DNA of 64,000 nt from Arcanobacterium pinnipediorum (lineage in GTDB: Bacteria > Actinomycetota > Actinomycetes > Actinomycetales > Actinomycetaceae), in contig NZ_CP099547.1 in the NCBI RefSeq assembly GCF_023973165.1, positions 248,001-312,000 of the forward strand, read 5' to 3'. The translations under genes and the position numbers were made by a program. The notes beneath the pieces were generated by a model. The model was not told the DNA's origin. It saw only the letters and a program-made list of their open reading frames with translations, and ran no database searches. Shown one piece after another: positions 1 to 9,550 of the stretch (the first letter of the stretch is position 1; the number at the start of each line of letters is the position of its first letter).

Positions 1-1
1 T

Positions 2-481
2 GCAGAAATTTTGAGCCACGAAGTCGCTGTGAAAACGAACCTGCCTCCCACGTTCGCCGGGGCAAGCAAAGCAGTAAATGCGGCATTAACCGCGCAAAAC
101 TTTTCCACCCAAGGAACAATCATCGACGATTCCTCCGGGCTTTCTGATCTCAACCGCATCCCGGCACAGCTCCTGGCAGATATTTTGCAACGTACCTGGG
201 ACTGTCACGGCTGCACTCTTAGTTCTCTAGGAGCATCACTGCCATTAGCCAGCCTTGACGGCACCTTGCATGATCGCTTTGTTGATTCTCCCGCGCGTGG
301 GGCTATTCGTGCCAAGACGGGGACGTTATCAACGACGACAGCCTTAGCTGGCTACATCCAAACCAAAGCTGGGCGGCCGTTAATCTTCGTCGCGATAGTT
401 AGCGACCATAAGGAAAACGATATTCTCAATATTCGTGCTGTCATCGATGATGCAGTAGGAAAAATCGTTGAGGAGCTGTGA
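2..481 (+). CDS. dacB: D-alanyl-D-alanine carboxypeptidase/endopeptidase (PBP4 family), 3' part only
   Basis: This is the C-terminal 159 residues of a penicillin-binding protein of the PBP4/DacB family; the reading frame is open to the left edge, so the start lies outside the window. The visible part holds an SSGLS segment typical of the family and the KTG box (AKTGTL, codons near 311-328), which forms part of the active site of serine peptidases that trim peptidoglycan. The SxxK and SxN boxes would lie upstream. The protein is expected to work outside the membrane. Its stop overlaps the GTG start of the next gene (GTGA), so the two are probably translationally coupled. A dacB gene at the head of a tilS-ftsH cluster is usual in actinobacteria. 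Confidence 0.9.
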   Translation, partial: AEILSHEVAVKTNLPPTFAGASKAVNAALTAQNFSTQGTIIDDSSGLSDLNRIPAQLLADILQRTWDCHGCTLSSLGASLPLASLDGTLHDRFVDSPARGAIRAKTGTLSTTTALAGYIQTKAGRPLIFVAIVSDHKENDILNIRAVIDDAVGKIVEEL

Positions 482-1362
482 GTATGAAGAGCTTTGCGCC
501 TATCTCGCGCCGGTTGAGTGCCAGCGGGTCGAAGATGAGTCAAGCACACGTCCACACGCTCGTCGCTGATTTGAAACACGCTACTTGGCGTGCTCGAGAC
601 ATCGTGGCGGAAACCTCTCACCTGAACATTTCGCCGGTGCCGGTAAAAGTAGTTGACCGCAGTCGATGGATAGCAGGAATGTCGCAATCGGTGCGAGCGT
701 TACTGAAACGATCTGGAACAGAGATCACGCTATCGAACACGCAGATAAAGACGATTGGGTTCATGGTAGCGCGCCGTGTTCTAGGGCATTGGGATCCATA
801 CGCCGATCAACCAAAGATGTACCTTATCGGGCCAAATATTGCCCGCTTTATCTGCGAGTACAACCTCAACCAAAAAGATATGGCATTGTGGGTGGTGATC
901 CATGAATATACTCATGCCGCCCAATTTGCTACCGCCCCGTGGCTCGCTGACTATATTGGTGACCTTATCCGAAGAGTATTAACAATCCAAAGCGCCAACA
1001 TCGACACCGTCATTGGGCAGATAACGGCAGTGATGTCACTCCTAGAAGGACATGCCACCTATGTTAGCGACCTCGCCTACGCTTATATGTCCTCGCCAGA
1101 TCACCTAGCACACGCGGTTAAATCGAGTAGCCGGAACAACGGTGCGCTGGCGCGCGCACTTAAAAATATTTTAGGAATCAGCGCAAAAGAGCAACAATAC
1201 CGTCAAGGACGTGCCTTTGTAGGCGCCGTCGTCGACGCAGTTGGGATTGATGGGTTAAACAAAGTTTGGGAAGATGTGCACAACGTGCCAACCGTTAATG
1301 AATTACACGAACCACACCTGTGGGTAACTCGTGTTCATGGCGAACCAGGTAAGGAATTGTGA
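478..1362 (+). CDS. Putative zinc-dependent metalloprotease (DUF2342 family)
   Basis: A 294-residue protein with an HExxH zinc motif (HEYTH, H142-E143-H146) and a downstream LEGHA segment (E190, H192) that could supply the third metal ligand. The whole matches the actinobacterial DUF2342 family, often labelled coenzyme F420 biosynthesis associated, although no reaction is established. Nothing else here suggests F420 chemistry, so that label should not be trusted. The GTG start at 478 overlaps the dacB stop; an in-frame ATG follows at 484. It is linked to dacB and tilS as in many actinobacteria. I see no signal peptide or membrane segment, so it is probably cytoplasmic. Family assignment is good; function is unknown. 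Confidence 0.85.
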   Translation: MSMKSFAPISRRLSASGSKMSQAHVHTLVADLKHATWRARDIVAETSHLNISPVPVKVVDRSRWIAGMSQSVRALLKRSGTEITLSNTQIKTIGFMVARRVLGHWDPYADQPKMYLIGPNIARFICEYNLNQKDMALWVVIHEYTHAAQFATAPWLADYIGDLIRRVLTIQSANIDTVIGQITAVMSLLEGHATYVSDLAYAYMSSPDHLAHAVKSSSRNNGALARALKNILGISAKEQQYRQGRAFVGAVVDAVGIDGLNKVWEDVHNVPTVNELHEPHLWVTRVHGEPGKEL

Positions 1363-1378
1363 TTGTGAGTAGAACTAA

Positions 1379-2479
1379 ATGAGTGGTCCGCACCATCTGG
1401 TTAATGTCTCGCGTACTGCGCTACGAACTGCGTTAGCTCATCACCGGCGCGATGTTCCGGTCATCGTGGCCGTCTCAGGTGGTTCTGATTCGATGGCTTT
1501 GGCCGTGACCTTAGCGTTTATCGCACCTAAGTTAGGGCTACGTGCGCTAGCGATCTGCATCGATCACGGCATCCGGCCCGAATCTGCGGCCGAGGCGCAC
1601 ACTGTGCGTTCTAGGTTGGCTCCGTTTGGGATCGACGTCGAAATCCAGCGTATTGCGGTGAGCGGGAAAGCAGGGCCCGAGGGCAATGCCCGCCAGGGAC
1701 GTTACGATGCGATCGCTGATTATGCTCGACGCATGGGTGGTCCAGATCAGCCAGGCACTGTGTTGTTAGGTCACACCCAAAACGACCAGGCGGAAACTGT
1801 GCTGCTAGGTTTTTCGCGCGGATCAGGAGCCCAATCCATCGCAGGCATGCCACAAACCGGCTCGTTACCACTGCACCCAGATATTGTGATGTTGCGCCCA
1901 TTCCTCGGCTTTTCTCGCGAAGATCTACGAACGATTTGCCGCCAGCACAACGTCGAATGGATTGACGATCCCAGCAATGAGCTGGGCGGACCATGGAAAA
2001 CTGCCGACGGCCAAGAACTGCGGCGCAGTGCACTGCGCCATCGAGTCCTACCCCAATTAGTCCAAGCTCTTGGCCCAGGAACTATTCCAGCTATTGCGCG
2101 CACTGCGCAGTTGCTCCAAGAAGACAACACGGCACTTGAGTTTTATGCGCGTAACGAATTAGCACAATCAATTGTGCGACGCGATCCGCTGACCATCGAA
2201 TGTGACCGGTTAGCGCCACTTCCGCAAGCGGTTCGACGGCGATGCCTAAAATACGCCGTGGAAGAAAGTCAGGTACGTAGTGGTGAACTCGTCTACTGGC
2301 ATATTGCAGGACTTGATAAACTGCTAACAGAGCGTAAGAACAACCGTGGCATCGATCTGCCGGGAGTGCGTGCGTGGCGAGAGTCTAATCAGTTGATATT
2401 CTTGCCGGGCAAGCAATCGCGGCACGATTCGCGGTCCCTATCTAAATCGACAGAAAGCCTGTCGTTGGAGGATTCATGA
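1379..2479 (+). CDS. tilS: tRNA(Ile)-lysidine synthase
   Basis: TilS uses ATP and lysine to convert the wobble cytidine of the CAU-anticodon isoleucine tRNA to lysidine, so that it reads AUA and accepts isoleucine. The PP-loop signature SGGSDS is at residues 33-38 in the N-terminal ATP pyrophosphatase domain, followed by the CIDHG and HTQNDQAETVL segments of the family. The 366-residue length fits actinobacterial TilS, with a reduced C-terminal part. The ATG at 1379 follows the previous gene by 16 bases. Its stop overlaps the ftsH start (ATGA), so the genes are probably coupled. In many relatives hpt (hypoxanthine phosphoribosyltransferase) lies between tilS and ftsH; here it is absent. Confidence 0.96.
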   Translation: MSGPHHLVNVSRTALRTALAHHRRDVPVIVAVSGGSDSMALAVTLAFIAPKLGLRALAICIDHGIRPESAAEAHTVRSRLAPFGIDVEIQRIAVSGKAGPEGNARQGRYDAIADYARRMGGPDQPGTVLLGHTQNDQAETVLLGFSRGSGAQSIAGMPQTGSLPLHPDIVMLRPFLGFSREDLRTICRQHNVEWIDDPSNELGGPWKTADGQELRRSALRHRVLPQLVQALGPGTIPAIARTAQLLQEDNTALEFYARNELAQSIVRRDPLTIECDRLAPLPQAVRRRCLKYAVEESQVRSGELVYWHIAGLDKLLTERKNNRGIDLPGVRAWRESNQLIFLPGKQSRHDSRSLSKSTESLSLEDS

Positions 2480-4713
2480 GCACCCCTGAACAGGAAACGA
2501 CGCAGTCGGACAACCACCGCAAACTCGAAGAGTTTAACTCTAGTGGTAACCCAGAACGCCGTCGTCGGTCACAAGTTCCATCTCAACCCGAGCCTAAAGA
2601 GCCGAAGAATTGGCGTGCCCGGTGGGAAGAAGCGAAGAAATTGGCGCTCGAAGCTGAAAAGAAATCCACCGGCAAAGGCAAAAAGCCCGATGCGAATAGC
2701 AAAAAGCCAAAGCGATCTATCTTTGGTGTGATAGCCGTTGTGTTGCTCGTTGGAACTGGCCTGTTTTGGCTGTTTGCTCCGGGCGGTTTCACAGCAGTGA
2801 AAACCTCTGAAGGCATTGCAGTTTTGGAAAGTACCGAAATTGCCAAAGAGCGCATTGAAGTAACCGATGGCATCCAGGTTGTCCAAGTTTGGCTTGCTAA
2901 AGATTTCACCCCACACAGTCTCGAAGGCGATAAGGGCCAGCCGACGAAGAAGATACAATTCCAGTTCGCTAGTGCAGAAGCTGAGTGGGTGCAAAAGCTC
3001 GTTGCTGATGCGCAGGCTAAGAATGGATATAATTCGGTTGTTCCACAGCAGTCCGTTCTAGGATCAATTCTCTCCCTCGTTCTTCCGTTGGTGATCTTCT
3101 TTGCGTTGTTGATGTGGCTGTTGCCCAAGATTCAGCAAGGCGGAATGGGAGCCTTTGGTCGCGTTAAGAAAGATGGTCTTGAAGAAGATCGCCCCGATAC
3201 CACGTTTGCTGATGTGGCTGGTGCTGATGAGGCGGTAGAAGAACTCCAAGAAATTGAGGAGTTTATTGACCATCCGGAAAAGTTCCATAAGATGGGAGCG
3301 AAAATTCCGCGAGGCGTATTGCTCTATGGTCCGCCAGGAACGGGTAAAACCTTGCTCGCTAAGGCAGTGGCAGGTGAAGCTGGTGTGCCATTCTTCCATA
3401 TTTCAGCCTCCGAGTTCGTCGAGATGTTTGTTGGCGTGGGCGCCTCGCGAGTGCGCGATTTGTTCACCAAAGCAAAGAAGATTGCTCCAGCTATTATTTT
3501 CGTTGACGAAATTGATGCTGTTGGACGAAATCGTGGCCAGGGCATGGGCGGTGGAAACGACGAGCGAGAACAAACTCTTAATCAGCTATTGGTTGAGATG
3601 GATGGTTTCGACGAACGCGCTAATGTGATCGTTATCGCTGCGACGAACCGGCCAGATGTTCTTGATCCGGCACTTTTGCGCCCGGGGCGTTTTGATCGAC
3701 AGATCGCGGTAGCTGCCCCAGATCTTAACGGGCGTGCGGCTATTCTCAAGGTTCACGCTGAAGGTAAACCGTTAGCTGCGGGTGTGGAATTAGAGTCTAT
3801 TGCGCGCCGTACTCCAGGATTTGCGGGCGCTGAGTTGGCGAATTTGCTTAACGAAGCCGCATTGCTTGCTACGCGCCGCGGGCATACTGAAATTGACGAC
3901 GACGATCTAGATGAAGCTATCGATCGCGTTATTGCTGGCCCACAGCGTCGTACCCAGGTGATGAATGCACAAGAAAAGCGTATGACTGCGTATCATGAAG
4001 GTGGCCATGCTGTTGCAGCAGCGGCACTTAACCATACTGATCCGGTTACGAAGGTGACGATTTTGCCGCGTGGGCGCGCACTGGGTTACACCATGGTGAT
4101 GCCTACTGAAGATAAGTACTCAGTGTCACGCAACGAGCTTCTCGATCAGTTAGTGTATGCGATGGGTGGACGCGTTGCTGAAGAGATCGTGTTCCACGAT
4201 CCTTCTACGGGTGCCTCCAATGACATCCAAAAGGCAACTGATATTGCGCGCAAGATGGTGATGGAATACGGTATGTCTGCCAAGGTAGGATCGGTGCGCC
4301 TGGTTCCAGATGAGTCAGATCCTATGACTCGGTTGGGCGGCGGTACTTCGCGAGAGTATTCAGAGGATCTGGCGCGAGTGATCGACGACGAAGTTCGCCA
4401 GCTTTTGGAAACAGCTCACCAAGAGGCATGGGAACTGATGATGAAGAATCGTCATGTGCTCGATGCGTTAGCAGCTGCGTTGCTCGATAAGGAAACTATT
4501 CTCGAAAAAGAGTTAGCTGAGATGTTTACCGATATTGTTAAAGCGCCACCGCGTGAACAATGGTTATCATCACCGCATCGGCCCGTATCTGACTTGCCTG
4601 CTGTTCCTTTCCCAGCGAATTTGCCTGCAAAATCTGCAGCAGATACAACTGTGGTCCAGCCCGAAGTCGATCCGATGGATCGCCAGCACGGCCCTGAGGT
4701 TAGCGATGAGTGA
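2476..4713 (+). CDS. ftsH: ATP-dependent zinc metalloprotease FtsH
   Basis: Membrane-anchored AAA+ protease that degrades misfolded membrane proteins and short-lived regulators. In order: a charged cytoplasmic extension of about 80 residues, first membrane helix (about 82-100), an extracytoplasmic domain, second helix (about 196-217), AAA+ domain with Walker A GPPGTGKT (285-292) and Walker [10 protein letters not shown], the SRH segment [20 protein letters not shown], and the peptidase domain with HEGGH (507-511). The extension before the first helix is long, because most FtsH proteins begin just before that helix. It is Lys/Glu/Arg rich and predicted disordered. At 745 residues it is larger than the usual 610-680. 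It overlaps tilS by 4 bases and folE by 8. Confidence 0.98.
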   Translation: MSTPEQETTQSDNHRKLEEFNSSGNPERRRRSQVPSQPEPKEPKNWRARWEEAKKLALEAEKKSTGKGKKPDANSKKPKRSIFGVIAVVLLVGTGLFWLFAPGGFTAVKTSEGIAVLESTEIAKERIEVTDGIQVVQVWLAKDFTPHSLEGDKGQPTKKIQFQFASAEAEWVQKLVADAQAKNGYNSVVPQQSVLGSILSLVLPLVIFFALLMWLLPKIQQGGMGAFGRVKKDGLEEDRPDTTFADVAGADEAVEELQEIEEFIDHPEKFHKMGAKIPRGVLLYGPPGTGKTLLAKAVAGEAGVPFFHISASEFVEMFVGVGASRVRDLFTKAKKIAPAIIFVDEIDAVGRNRGQGMGGGNDEREQTLNQLLVEMDGFDERANVIVIAATNRPDVLDPALLRPGRFDRQIAVAAPDLNGRAAILKVHAEGKPLAAGVELESIARRTPGFAGAELANLLNEAALLATRRGHTEIDDDDLDEAIDRVIAGPQRRTQVMNAQEKRMTAYHEGGHAVAAAALNHTDPVTKVTILPRGRALGYTMVMPTEDKYSVSRNELLDQLVYAMGGRVAEEIVFHDPSTGASNDIQKATDIARKMVMEYGMSAKVGSVRLVPDESDPMTRLGGGTSREYSEDLARVIDDEVRQLLETAHQEAWELMMKNRHVLDALAAALLDKETILEKELAEMFTDIVKAPPREQWLSSPHRPVSDLPAVPFPANLPAKSAADTTVVQPEVDPMDRQHGPEVSDE

Positions 4714-5299
4714 GCCAGAGCTCCATGTTGGCCGCTATGCAGAAGAAGAAGTAGTTGATGCAGTGCGGCGTCTTTTGATCGCTGTTGGTGAAGATCCTTC
4801 CCGGGAGGGCCTGGTTGAAACCCCGGCACGTATGGGACGCGCATATCGAGAAATTTTTGCTGGTTTGGCACAAGATCCGGCTGATGTTTTGAATACAACC
4901 TTCGATATTCAGCACCAAGAAATGGTTTTGGTGCGTGATATTTCGATGTATTCGATGTGCGAACACCACTTGCTTCCCTTCCACGGTGTTGCCCATATCG
5001 GCTATATCCCCGGCTCGAACGGCCTCGTCACTGGTCTTTCCAAGCTCGCTCGGCTAGTGGAAGGCTATGCGCGCCGTCCCCAAGTGCAAGAACGTCTCAC
5101 CTCTCAGATCGCTGACGCACTCATGGAACGTTTGCATGCCCAAGGCGCAATTGTAGTTGTGGAGGCACAACATTTGTGCATGTCGATGCGTGGAGTGAAG
5201 AAACCAGGTTCGCGTACCGTGACCTCGGCTGTACGCGGCGTGCTAAAAGATTCTGCAACGCGCGCCGAAGCGATGAGTCTGATCATGGCTAACCACTAG
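4706..5299 (+). CDS. folE: GTP cyclohydrolase I
   Basis: FolE converts GTP to 7,8-dihydroneopterin triphosphate, the first step of folate synthesis. The 197-residue product has the zinc-binding CEHH motif (C85, H88) and a second cysteine in QHLCMSMRG (C158), with the RGV-KPGS segment after it. I chose the ATG at 4706, overlapping the last 8 bases of ftsH, because the protein then begins at the usual place just before the conserved helix. The open frame extends upstream to 4535, but only as an out-of-frame shadow of ftsH. It leads the folate run folE-folP-folBK and is probably co-transcribed with ftsH. Confidence 0.97.
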   Translation: MSEPELHVGRYAEEEVVDAVRRLLIAVGEDPSREGLVETPARMGRAYREIFAGLAQDPADVLNTTFDIQHQEMVLVRDISMYSMCEHHLLPFHGVAHIGYIPGSNGLVTGLSKLARLVEGYARRPQVQERLTSQIADALMERLHAQGAIVVVEAQHLCMSMRGVKKPGSRTVTSAVRGVLKDSATRAEAMSLIMANH

Positions 5300-5307
5300 G
5301 ATAAATC

Positions 5308-6120
5308 ATGCATCTGATGGGAATAGTTAACGTTACCCCGGATTCATTCTCCGATGGCGGGAAGTGGGATAGTGCCCACGAGGCGATAGCTCACGGTAGA
5401 GCGCTGATCGAAGATGGGGCAAGTATTATTGATATTGGTGGAGAATCGACTCGGCCAGGCGCGCAACCGTTGACGTGGGAAGAAGAATGGGATCGCATAG
5501 CTGAAGTTGTTAGCGAACTAGCTGAGATTGGACGCGAGCGCGCGGTAGCTATTTCAGTAGATACTTACCATAGTGAAACTGCGCGCCGGGCAGTTAATGC
5601 TGGAGCTAGCATCATTAACGACGTGACCGGTGGGCGGGCAGCGCCCGATATGTTTGATACCATTGCGCAATTATCGTGTGACTACATCTTGCAACACTCT
5701 CGCGGTACGTCCGCTACCATGAACGATCTGGCTAACTATCACGATGCCACCAGCGATGTTATTGATGAACTTCTCCAGGCCCGGGACCGTGCGGTTGATA
5801 GTGGAATTTCCCCCGAACGCATTATCCTCGATCCCGGAATTGGTTTTGCCAAGATGGGCGATACTGATTGGGAGATCTTAGCCAATATCGACCACATTAA
5901 TGCGTTGGGGCACCGAGTTTTGGTGGGGGTATCGCGCAAACGATTTATTGGTCGACTCGTGGGCGATAACTATAGTGATCGGGATATCTCAACCGCTGCT
6001 ATCTCTGGATATCTTGCCCAACATGCGGTTTGGGGAGTGCGGGTGCACGATGTTCACACCTCCCGCCTAGTTTTGGCTACGCTATCAGCAATTCAACATC
6101 ATCAGACTCTGGCGAACTAA
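5308..6120 (+). CDS. folP: Dihydropteroate synthase
   Basis: FolP condenses 6-hydroxymethyl-7,8-dihydropterin diphosphate with p-aminobenzoate to give dihydropteroate; it is the target of sulfonamides. The 270-residue protein begins almost directly at the MGIVNVTPDSFSDGG pterin-binding signature. It continues with DIGGESTRPGA, an SVDTYHSE segment, INDVTGG and the C-terminal VSRKRFIG motif. All canonical parts of the TIM barrel are present. The start at 5308 is 8 bases after folE. I see nothing unusual in length or motifs; whether sulfonamide-resistance substitutions occur cannot be judged without an alignment. Confidence 0.97.
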   Translation: MHLMGIVNVTPDSFSDGGKWDSAHEAIAHGRALIEDGASIIDIGGESTRPGAQPLTWEEEWDRIAEVVSELAEIGRERAVAISVDTYHSETARRAVNAGASIINDVTGGRAAPDMFDTIAQLSCDYILQHSRGTSATMNDLANYHDATSDVIDELLQARDRAVDSGISPERIILDPGIGFAKMGDTDWEILANIDHINALGHRVLVGVSRKRFIGRLVGDNYSDRDISTAAISGYLAQHAVWGVRVHDVHTSRLVLATLSAIQHHQTLAN

Positions 6121-6134
6121 GGTAGAAGGCAATA

Positions 6135-7010
6135 ATGGCACTCAATGACGCAATTCGACTCACCGGGATTCGAGCATACGGGACTCATGGTGTGCTTGAG
6201 GTAGAACATGTTCAGCGCCAAGAATTCGTGGTGGACGTTGAACTCCTTTTAGATACCGATCGTGCCGCGCACACTGACGATATTTCACACACGATTAATT
6301 ATGCACTCGTGGCCGATGAGATTGTTGCGGTTATTGAAGGTGAGCATTGCGATCTGATCGAGACGTTGGCGCATCGGATTTTGAATCGTATTATGGATCC
6401 ACGCATTGTGAGTGCGGAAGTGGTTGTGCACAAGCCGCACGCACCGATTGAGCATCCATTTAGCGATGTTTCAGTCTCTATTATGCGCGAAGGACCATTA
6501 TTTGCCGAACAACAACGCAATTACGTGATTGCGATTGGTTCGAATTTAGATAATCCAGAAGAACATGTACGCCGCGCTATCGCAGAACTCTCCGATTTTG
6601 GGGAATGGGTTGATGATGTTTCCTCGCTGTATCGCACTAAGCCAGTTCTAGCACCGGGCCAAGATACACAACCAGACTATATCAATGCTGTTGTTTCGAT
6701 TACATCGCCAACACCACCGATGGCGATGCTGGAATTTTTACACATGGTTGAAGATTCTCACGGCCGCCAACGCTCCGAACATTGGGGTGCGCGCACGCTC
6801 GATCTGGACATCATCAATGTTTCAGGTATTACCTCTGACTATCCGGTGTTGTTATTACCGCATCCGCGTGCTCATCAGCGTCGTTTTGTGTTAGAACCTT
6901 GGCTCGAGATAGACCCGCAGGCGAAACTCAACGGCACTGCGATTGCGCAGTTACTAGACACCGTGAGCGATCAACATGTTGTGAAAGTTGGTTTCGGTGA
7001 TGGAAACTAA
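6135..7010 (+). CDS. folBK: Bifunctional dihydroneopterin aldolase / HPPK (FolB-FolK fusion)
   Basis: Two consecutive folate enzymes are fused in one 291-residue chain. Residues 1 to about 122 are dihydroneopterin aldolase (FolB), with RAYGTHGVLEVE near the start and a VVVHKPHAPI segment. Residues from about 131 are 6-hydroxymethyl-7,8-dihydropterin pyrophosphokinase (FolK), with AIGSNL at its start, LYRTKPV, and the kinase motif RTLDLDII followed by PHPRAHQRRFVLEPW. There is no stop or frameshift at the junction. Such fusions occur in several actinobacteria and channel the product of one step to the next. The gene is 14 bases after folP and its last 11 bases overlap the next ORF. Confidence 0.95.
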   Translation: MALNDAIRLTGIRAYGTHGVLEVEHVQRQEFVVDVELLLDTDRAAHTDDISHTINYALVADEIVAVIEGEHCDLIETLAHRILNRIMDPRIVSAEVVVHKPHAPIEHPFSDVSVSIMREGPLFAEQQRNYVIAIGSNLDNPEEHVRRAIAELSDFGEWVDDVSSLYRTKPVLAPGQDTQPDYINAVVSITSPTPPMAMLEFLHMVEDSHGRQRSEHWGARTLDLDIINVSGITSDYPVLLLPHPRAHQRRFVLEPWLEIDPQAKLNGTAIAQLLDTVSDQHVVKVGFGDGN

Positions 7011-7485
7011 CGAACATTACACTCTTCGCCCAACGACGTGGTTGACGCTATTATCGTTATTTCTCGTCAGTGGTGTGACGACTTTTTTCGTTATTGACAC
7101 TTGGCTCAGCTATGGTCGAGCCCCGATTCTGTTTCCGGTTGTTATCTGTTTTCTACCGCTCATAGTAGCGATGCTCATAGTATGGCAAGGTTGGCGAGTG
7201 CGCGCCTATAGCCGTGGAGATCGCCCGCTAAGTATGCTCAGCGCTGCCCGGATTTGGATACTCTCCCAAGCAGTTTCGCGTACGGGGACGATTACCGCTG
7301 GGATCTGTGCTGGAATGACGGTTAGCTATCTGGGTTATAGTTATTCAGATCTCATGGTCGATCAAGCAATTATCGTAGGCATCGCCGGCTTGGCATCATT
7401 GATCATGGCAGGTGCCGGGATGCTCGCAGAATCGTGGTGCAAAACCGACGACGACGATTCCCTCCCGCCAGGAGCTACCGCCTAG
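7000..7485 (+). CDS. DUF3180 family membrane protein
   Basis: A 161-residue membrane protein with four predicted helices (roughly residues 16-34, 45-64, 92-113 and 124-145) and a short acidic C-terminal tail. The start LRPTTW followed by a first helix fits the DUF3180 family, which in actinobacteria nearly always sits directly after folK. No function is known. I chose the ATG at 7000, inside the last codons of folBK; a TTG at 6988 is in frame but less likely. It ends 19 bases before the next ORF, which appears to have its own promoter. Confidence 0.8.
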   Translation: METNEHYTLRPTTWLTLLSLFLVSGVTTFFVIDTWLSYGRAPILFPVVICFLPLIVAMLIVWQGWRVRAYSRGDRPLSMLSAARIWILSQAVSRTGTITAGICAGMTVSYLGYSYSDLMVDQAIIVGIAGLASLIMAGAGMLAESWCKTDDDDSLPPGATA

Positions 7486-7492
7486 CATTCGT

Positions 7493-7504
7493 TACACTAA
7501 AAGT
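7493..7504 (+). promoter_or_regulatory. Candidate leaderless promoter -10 for the PH-domain gene
   Basis: TACACT at 7493-7498 lies 6 bases before the ATG at 7505 and there is no Shine-Dalgarno sequence. This TANNNT-N6/7-start geometry recurs at several genes in the window and suggests a transcript beginning at or next to the start codon. Confidence 0.45.
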
Positions 7505-8008
7505 ATGAATAATCGTTTGTTATCCCATTTGGATTTCACCTCGGTAGATCCAGCTTTTGTGAAAGTCTCTGTGATTCGCCACGTTTTAGTGTGGGCTATC
7601 GTAGCTATTGCTGGTATTTCTTCGGTTATGCTCTTTGCCGATGAGCACTTTTCAGCGATGGATATTGCGCTGCTCATTGGCGCGGTTGTGCTGCTCATTG
7701 GTGCTATCTGGGATATTTGGCTCACGATGCGTCGTGCTAAAGCACTCGGCTATCTTGAACTTGACGATGAACTTTTGGTACGCAAAGGCATCATGTTCCA
7801 AGAAGTCACGATGGTTCCTTATGGTCGGATGCAACAAGTGAATCTAGCTTCTGGCCCATTGTTGCGAAAATTCGGCCTTGCGAGCGTCGAATTAGTGACG
7901 GCCTCGGCCAACTCAGATGCTTCGATCCCAGGATTGCCACTTGCGGAAGCTGAACGATTACGTGACAAACTCACGCGCCTAGGTCAAACCAAACTGGAAG
8001 GTCTGTAA
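7505..8008 (+). CDS. PH domain-containing membrane protein, YdbS-like
   Basis: A 167-residue protein with two membrane helices (about residues 26-45 and 52-71), followed by a bacterial PH (DUF304/bPH2) domain. Its core is YLELDDELLVRKG followed by MVPYGRMQQV. It resembles Bacillus YdbS, which is encoded next to YdbT in the same way as this gene and the next. I chose the ATG at 7505 because the first helix is then intact and a good -10 element lies 6 bases upstream; longer versions of the frame only read through the DUF3180 gene. Molecular function is unknown; roles at the cell surface have been proposed for the family. Confidence 0.8.
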   Translation: MNNRLLSHLDFTSVDPAFVKVSVIRHVLVWAIVAIAGISSVMLFADEHFSAMDIALLIGAVVLLIGAIWDIWLTMRRAKALGYLELDDELLVRKGIMFQEVTMVPYGRMQQVNLASGPLLRKFGLASVELVTASANSDASIPGLPLAEAERLRDKLTRLGQTKLEGL

Positions 8009-8011
8009 CTT

Positions 8012-9550
8012 ATGGCAGACAAAAAGGCTTTAGGTGAAAATAGTGTGCCAGTAGGCGCATGGCGAAAATTTCATAAAGTCACGCCAGTTGCCGATGCTGG
8101 CACCTTCTGGTTTGGCATTATCTCAATCGCCGTCATCATCGTTGTTCAAAGTATTGAAGATTTCATCAATGTTCTCGGGTTTTTCGTCCAGCTCCTAACC
8201 GGGTTCCGCCTTGCGATGGGATTGCTGGTTTTGCTCGGAGTATCGGCAGTTTTTGTCGGTATCGGTGCGGTTATGTGGCGCCACAAATCCTATGCTGTTG
8301 TGGCTAGTGGTATTCATTATCGTGGCGGGGTAGTGATCAAGAAATACCAGCATGTGCGTTGGGATCGGATTCAATCAGTTGAGGTTGAACAAAAACTCTT
8401 CGGGCGAATCTTCGGGTTCGGCTCAGTTAAGGTCGAGGCGGCCGGCTTTGGTGAAGAACCAGTGGATTTAGGGTTACTCAAGGTTGATCAATGCCATCAG
8501 TTGCGCACTGAAATCCTTACCGGCTTGGCGCGCGTGCGTGAAAAACCAGCAGAGCACAGCTCTGATAGAGCCCCGGTGCTAAGCGACGGCGATAGCCGCG
8601 TTATGGCAGATAGTTCAACAGATACGGAACACCTCATCTATCAACTGTCAACGAGTCGGCTAGTATTTTCTACTGTGCTAACCGGGCATGCACTCTTTGC
8701 ACTAGCTGGCCTCGTTGCTGCTGGAATTTGGCAATTTGTTTTCGATAACGGGTTGTCGATCGCATTCTTATTCATCATTCTAGGTTCGGTGTTCAGCTCA
8801 ATTTCATATATTTCCACTTCGTATGGAACTAAACTCTTTGTGGCAAGTACCGGGTTAAAATCACGTCACGGGCTAACTAAGCTCGTTACCCGTTCACTGC
8901 CACCTACTCGCATCCATGCAGTTAGCATCAAACAACCGTTACTGTGGCGTCGTTTTGACTGGTGGCAGATTCGAGTCACAGTCGCCGGAGACTCCCTTAA
9001 AGAGGCAGCAAACGATGGAAACATCGGCGCTTTGGTGCCATGTGCTAGCCGTGAAGAAGTGTTAGCGGTAGTGGCAACGATTTTCCCCACATTGGGCAGT
9101 GATAATGATGCAGTATTAATGAACGAGCTGATGTATCGTCGAGGTGATAGCCAATATCTTCATACTCCACCGCGGCGAGCACGCTGGATCGATCCGATAG
9201 CTGGAACAGTTGGTGCCTATTTTGCCAATACTGAGGTTTTCGCAATCCGTCGCGGGCGATTCTGGCGCCAGGTACAACTCATATTCCAAGATCACACCCA
9301 GTCTACATCGCTCAACCAAGGCCCAATCCAACGATTCTTCGGGTTAGCCTCCATCGGTACTCATGTATTGCCTGGTCCGTGTGATGGTTACGTGAAGAAT
9401 TTCGACGTAGACCAGATGCGTGAACTCCTCATTTACGAAAACGAACTCACCAAACAAGCACGCGCGGTCGAAGTAAGCGAAAGTATTGACGAATGGAAAC
9501 GTCGTCTAGGGCTGATAGGAGCCGATCATCGTGACGATGCTGGAGAATAA
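8012..9550 (+). CDS. PH domain-containing membrane protein, YdbT-like
   Basis: A 512-residue membrane protein that looks like tandem bPH2 (DUF304) modules. Hydrophobic hairpins lie at about residues 30-90 and 225-270. PH cores are seen around YAVVASGIHYRGGVV and VRWDRIQSVEVEQ (about 95-160), around LFVASTGLKSRHGLTKLVTRS and RIHAVSIKQPLLWRR (about 275-320), and in a third copy near residues 405-450. It follows the YdbS-like gene by 3 bases and the two probably act together. Its end overlaps the DUF2520 gene by 20 bases. Function is unknown. Confidence 0.82.
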   Translation: MADKKALGENSVPVGAWRKFHKVTPVADAGTFWFGIISIAVIIVVQSIEDFINVLGFFVQLLTGFRLAMGLLVLLGVSAVFVGIGAVMWRHKSYAVVASGIHYRGGVVIKKYQHVRWDRIQSVEVEQKLFGRIFGFGSVKVEAAGFGEEPVDLGLLKVDQCHQLRTEILTGLARVREKPAEHSSDRAPVLSDGDSRVMADSSTDTEHLIYQLSTSRLVFSTVLTGHALFALAGLVAAGIWQFVFDNGLSIAFLFIILGSVFSSISYISTSYGTKLFVASTGLKSRHGLTKLVTRSLPPTRIHAVSIKQPLLWRRFDWWQIRVTVAGDSLKEAANDGNIGALVPCASREEVLAVVATIFPTLGSDNDAVLMNELMYRRGDSQYLHTPPRRARWIDPIAGTVGAYFANTEVFAIRRGRFWRQVQLIFQDHTQSTSLNQGPIQRFFGLASIGTHVLPGPCDGYVKNFDVDQMRELLIYENELTKQARAVEVSESIDEWKRRLGLIGADHRDDAGE

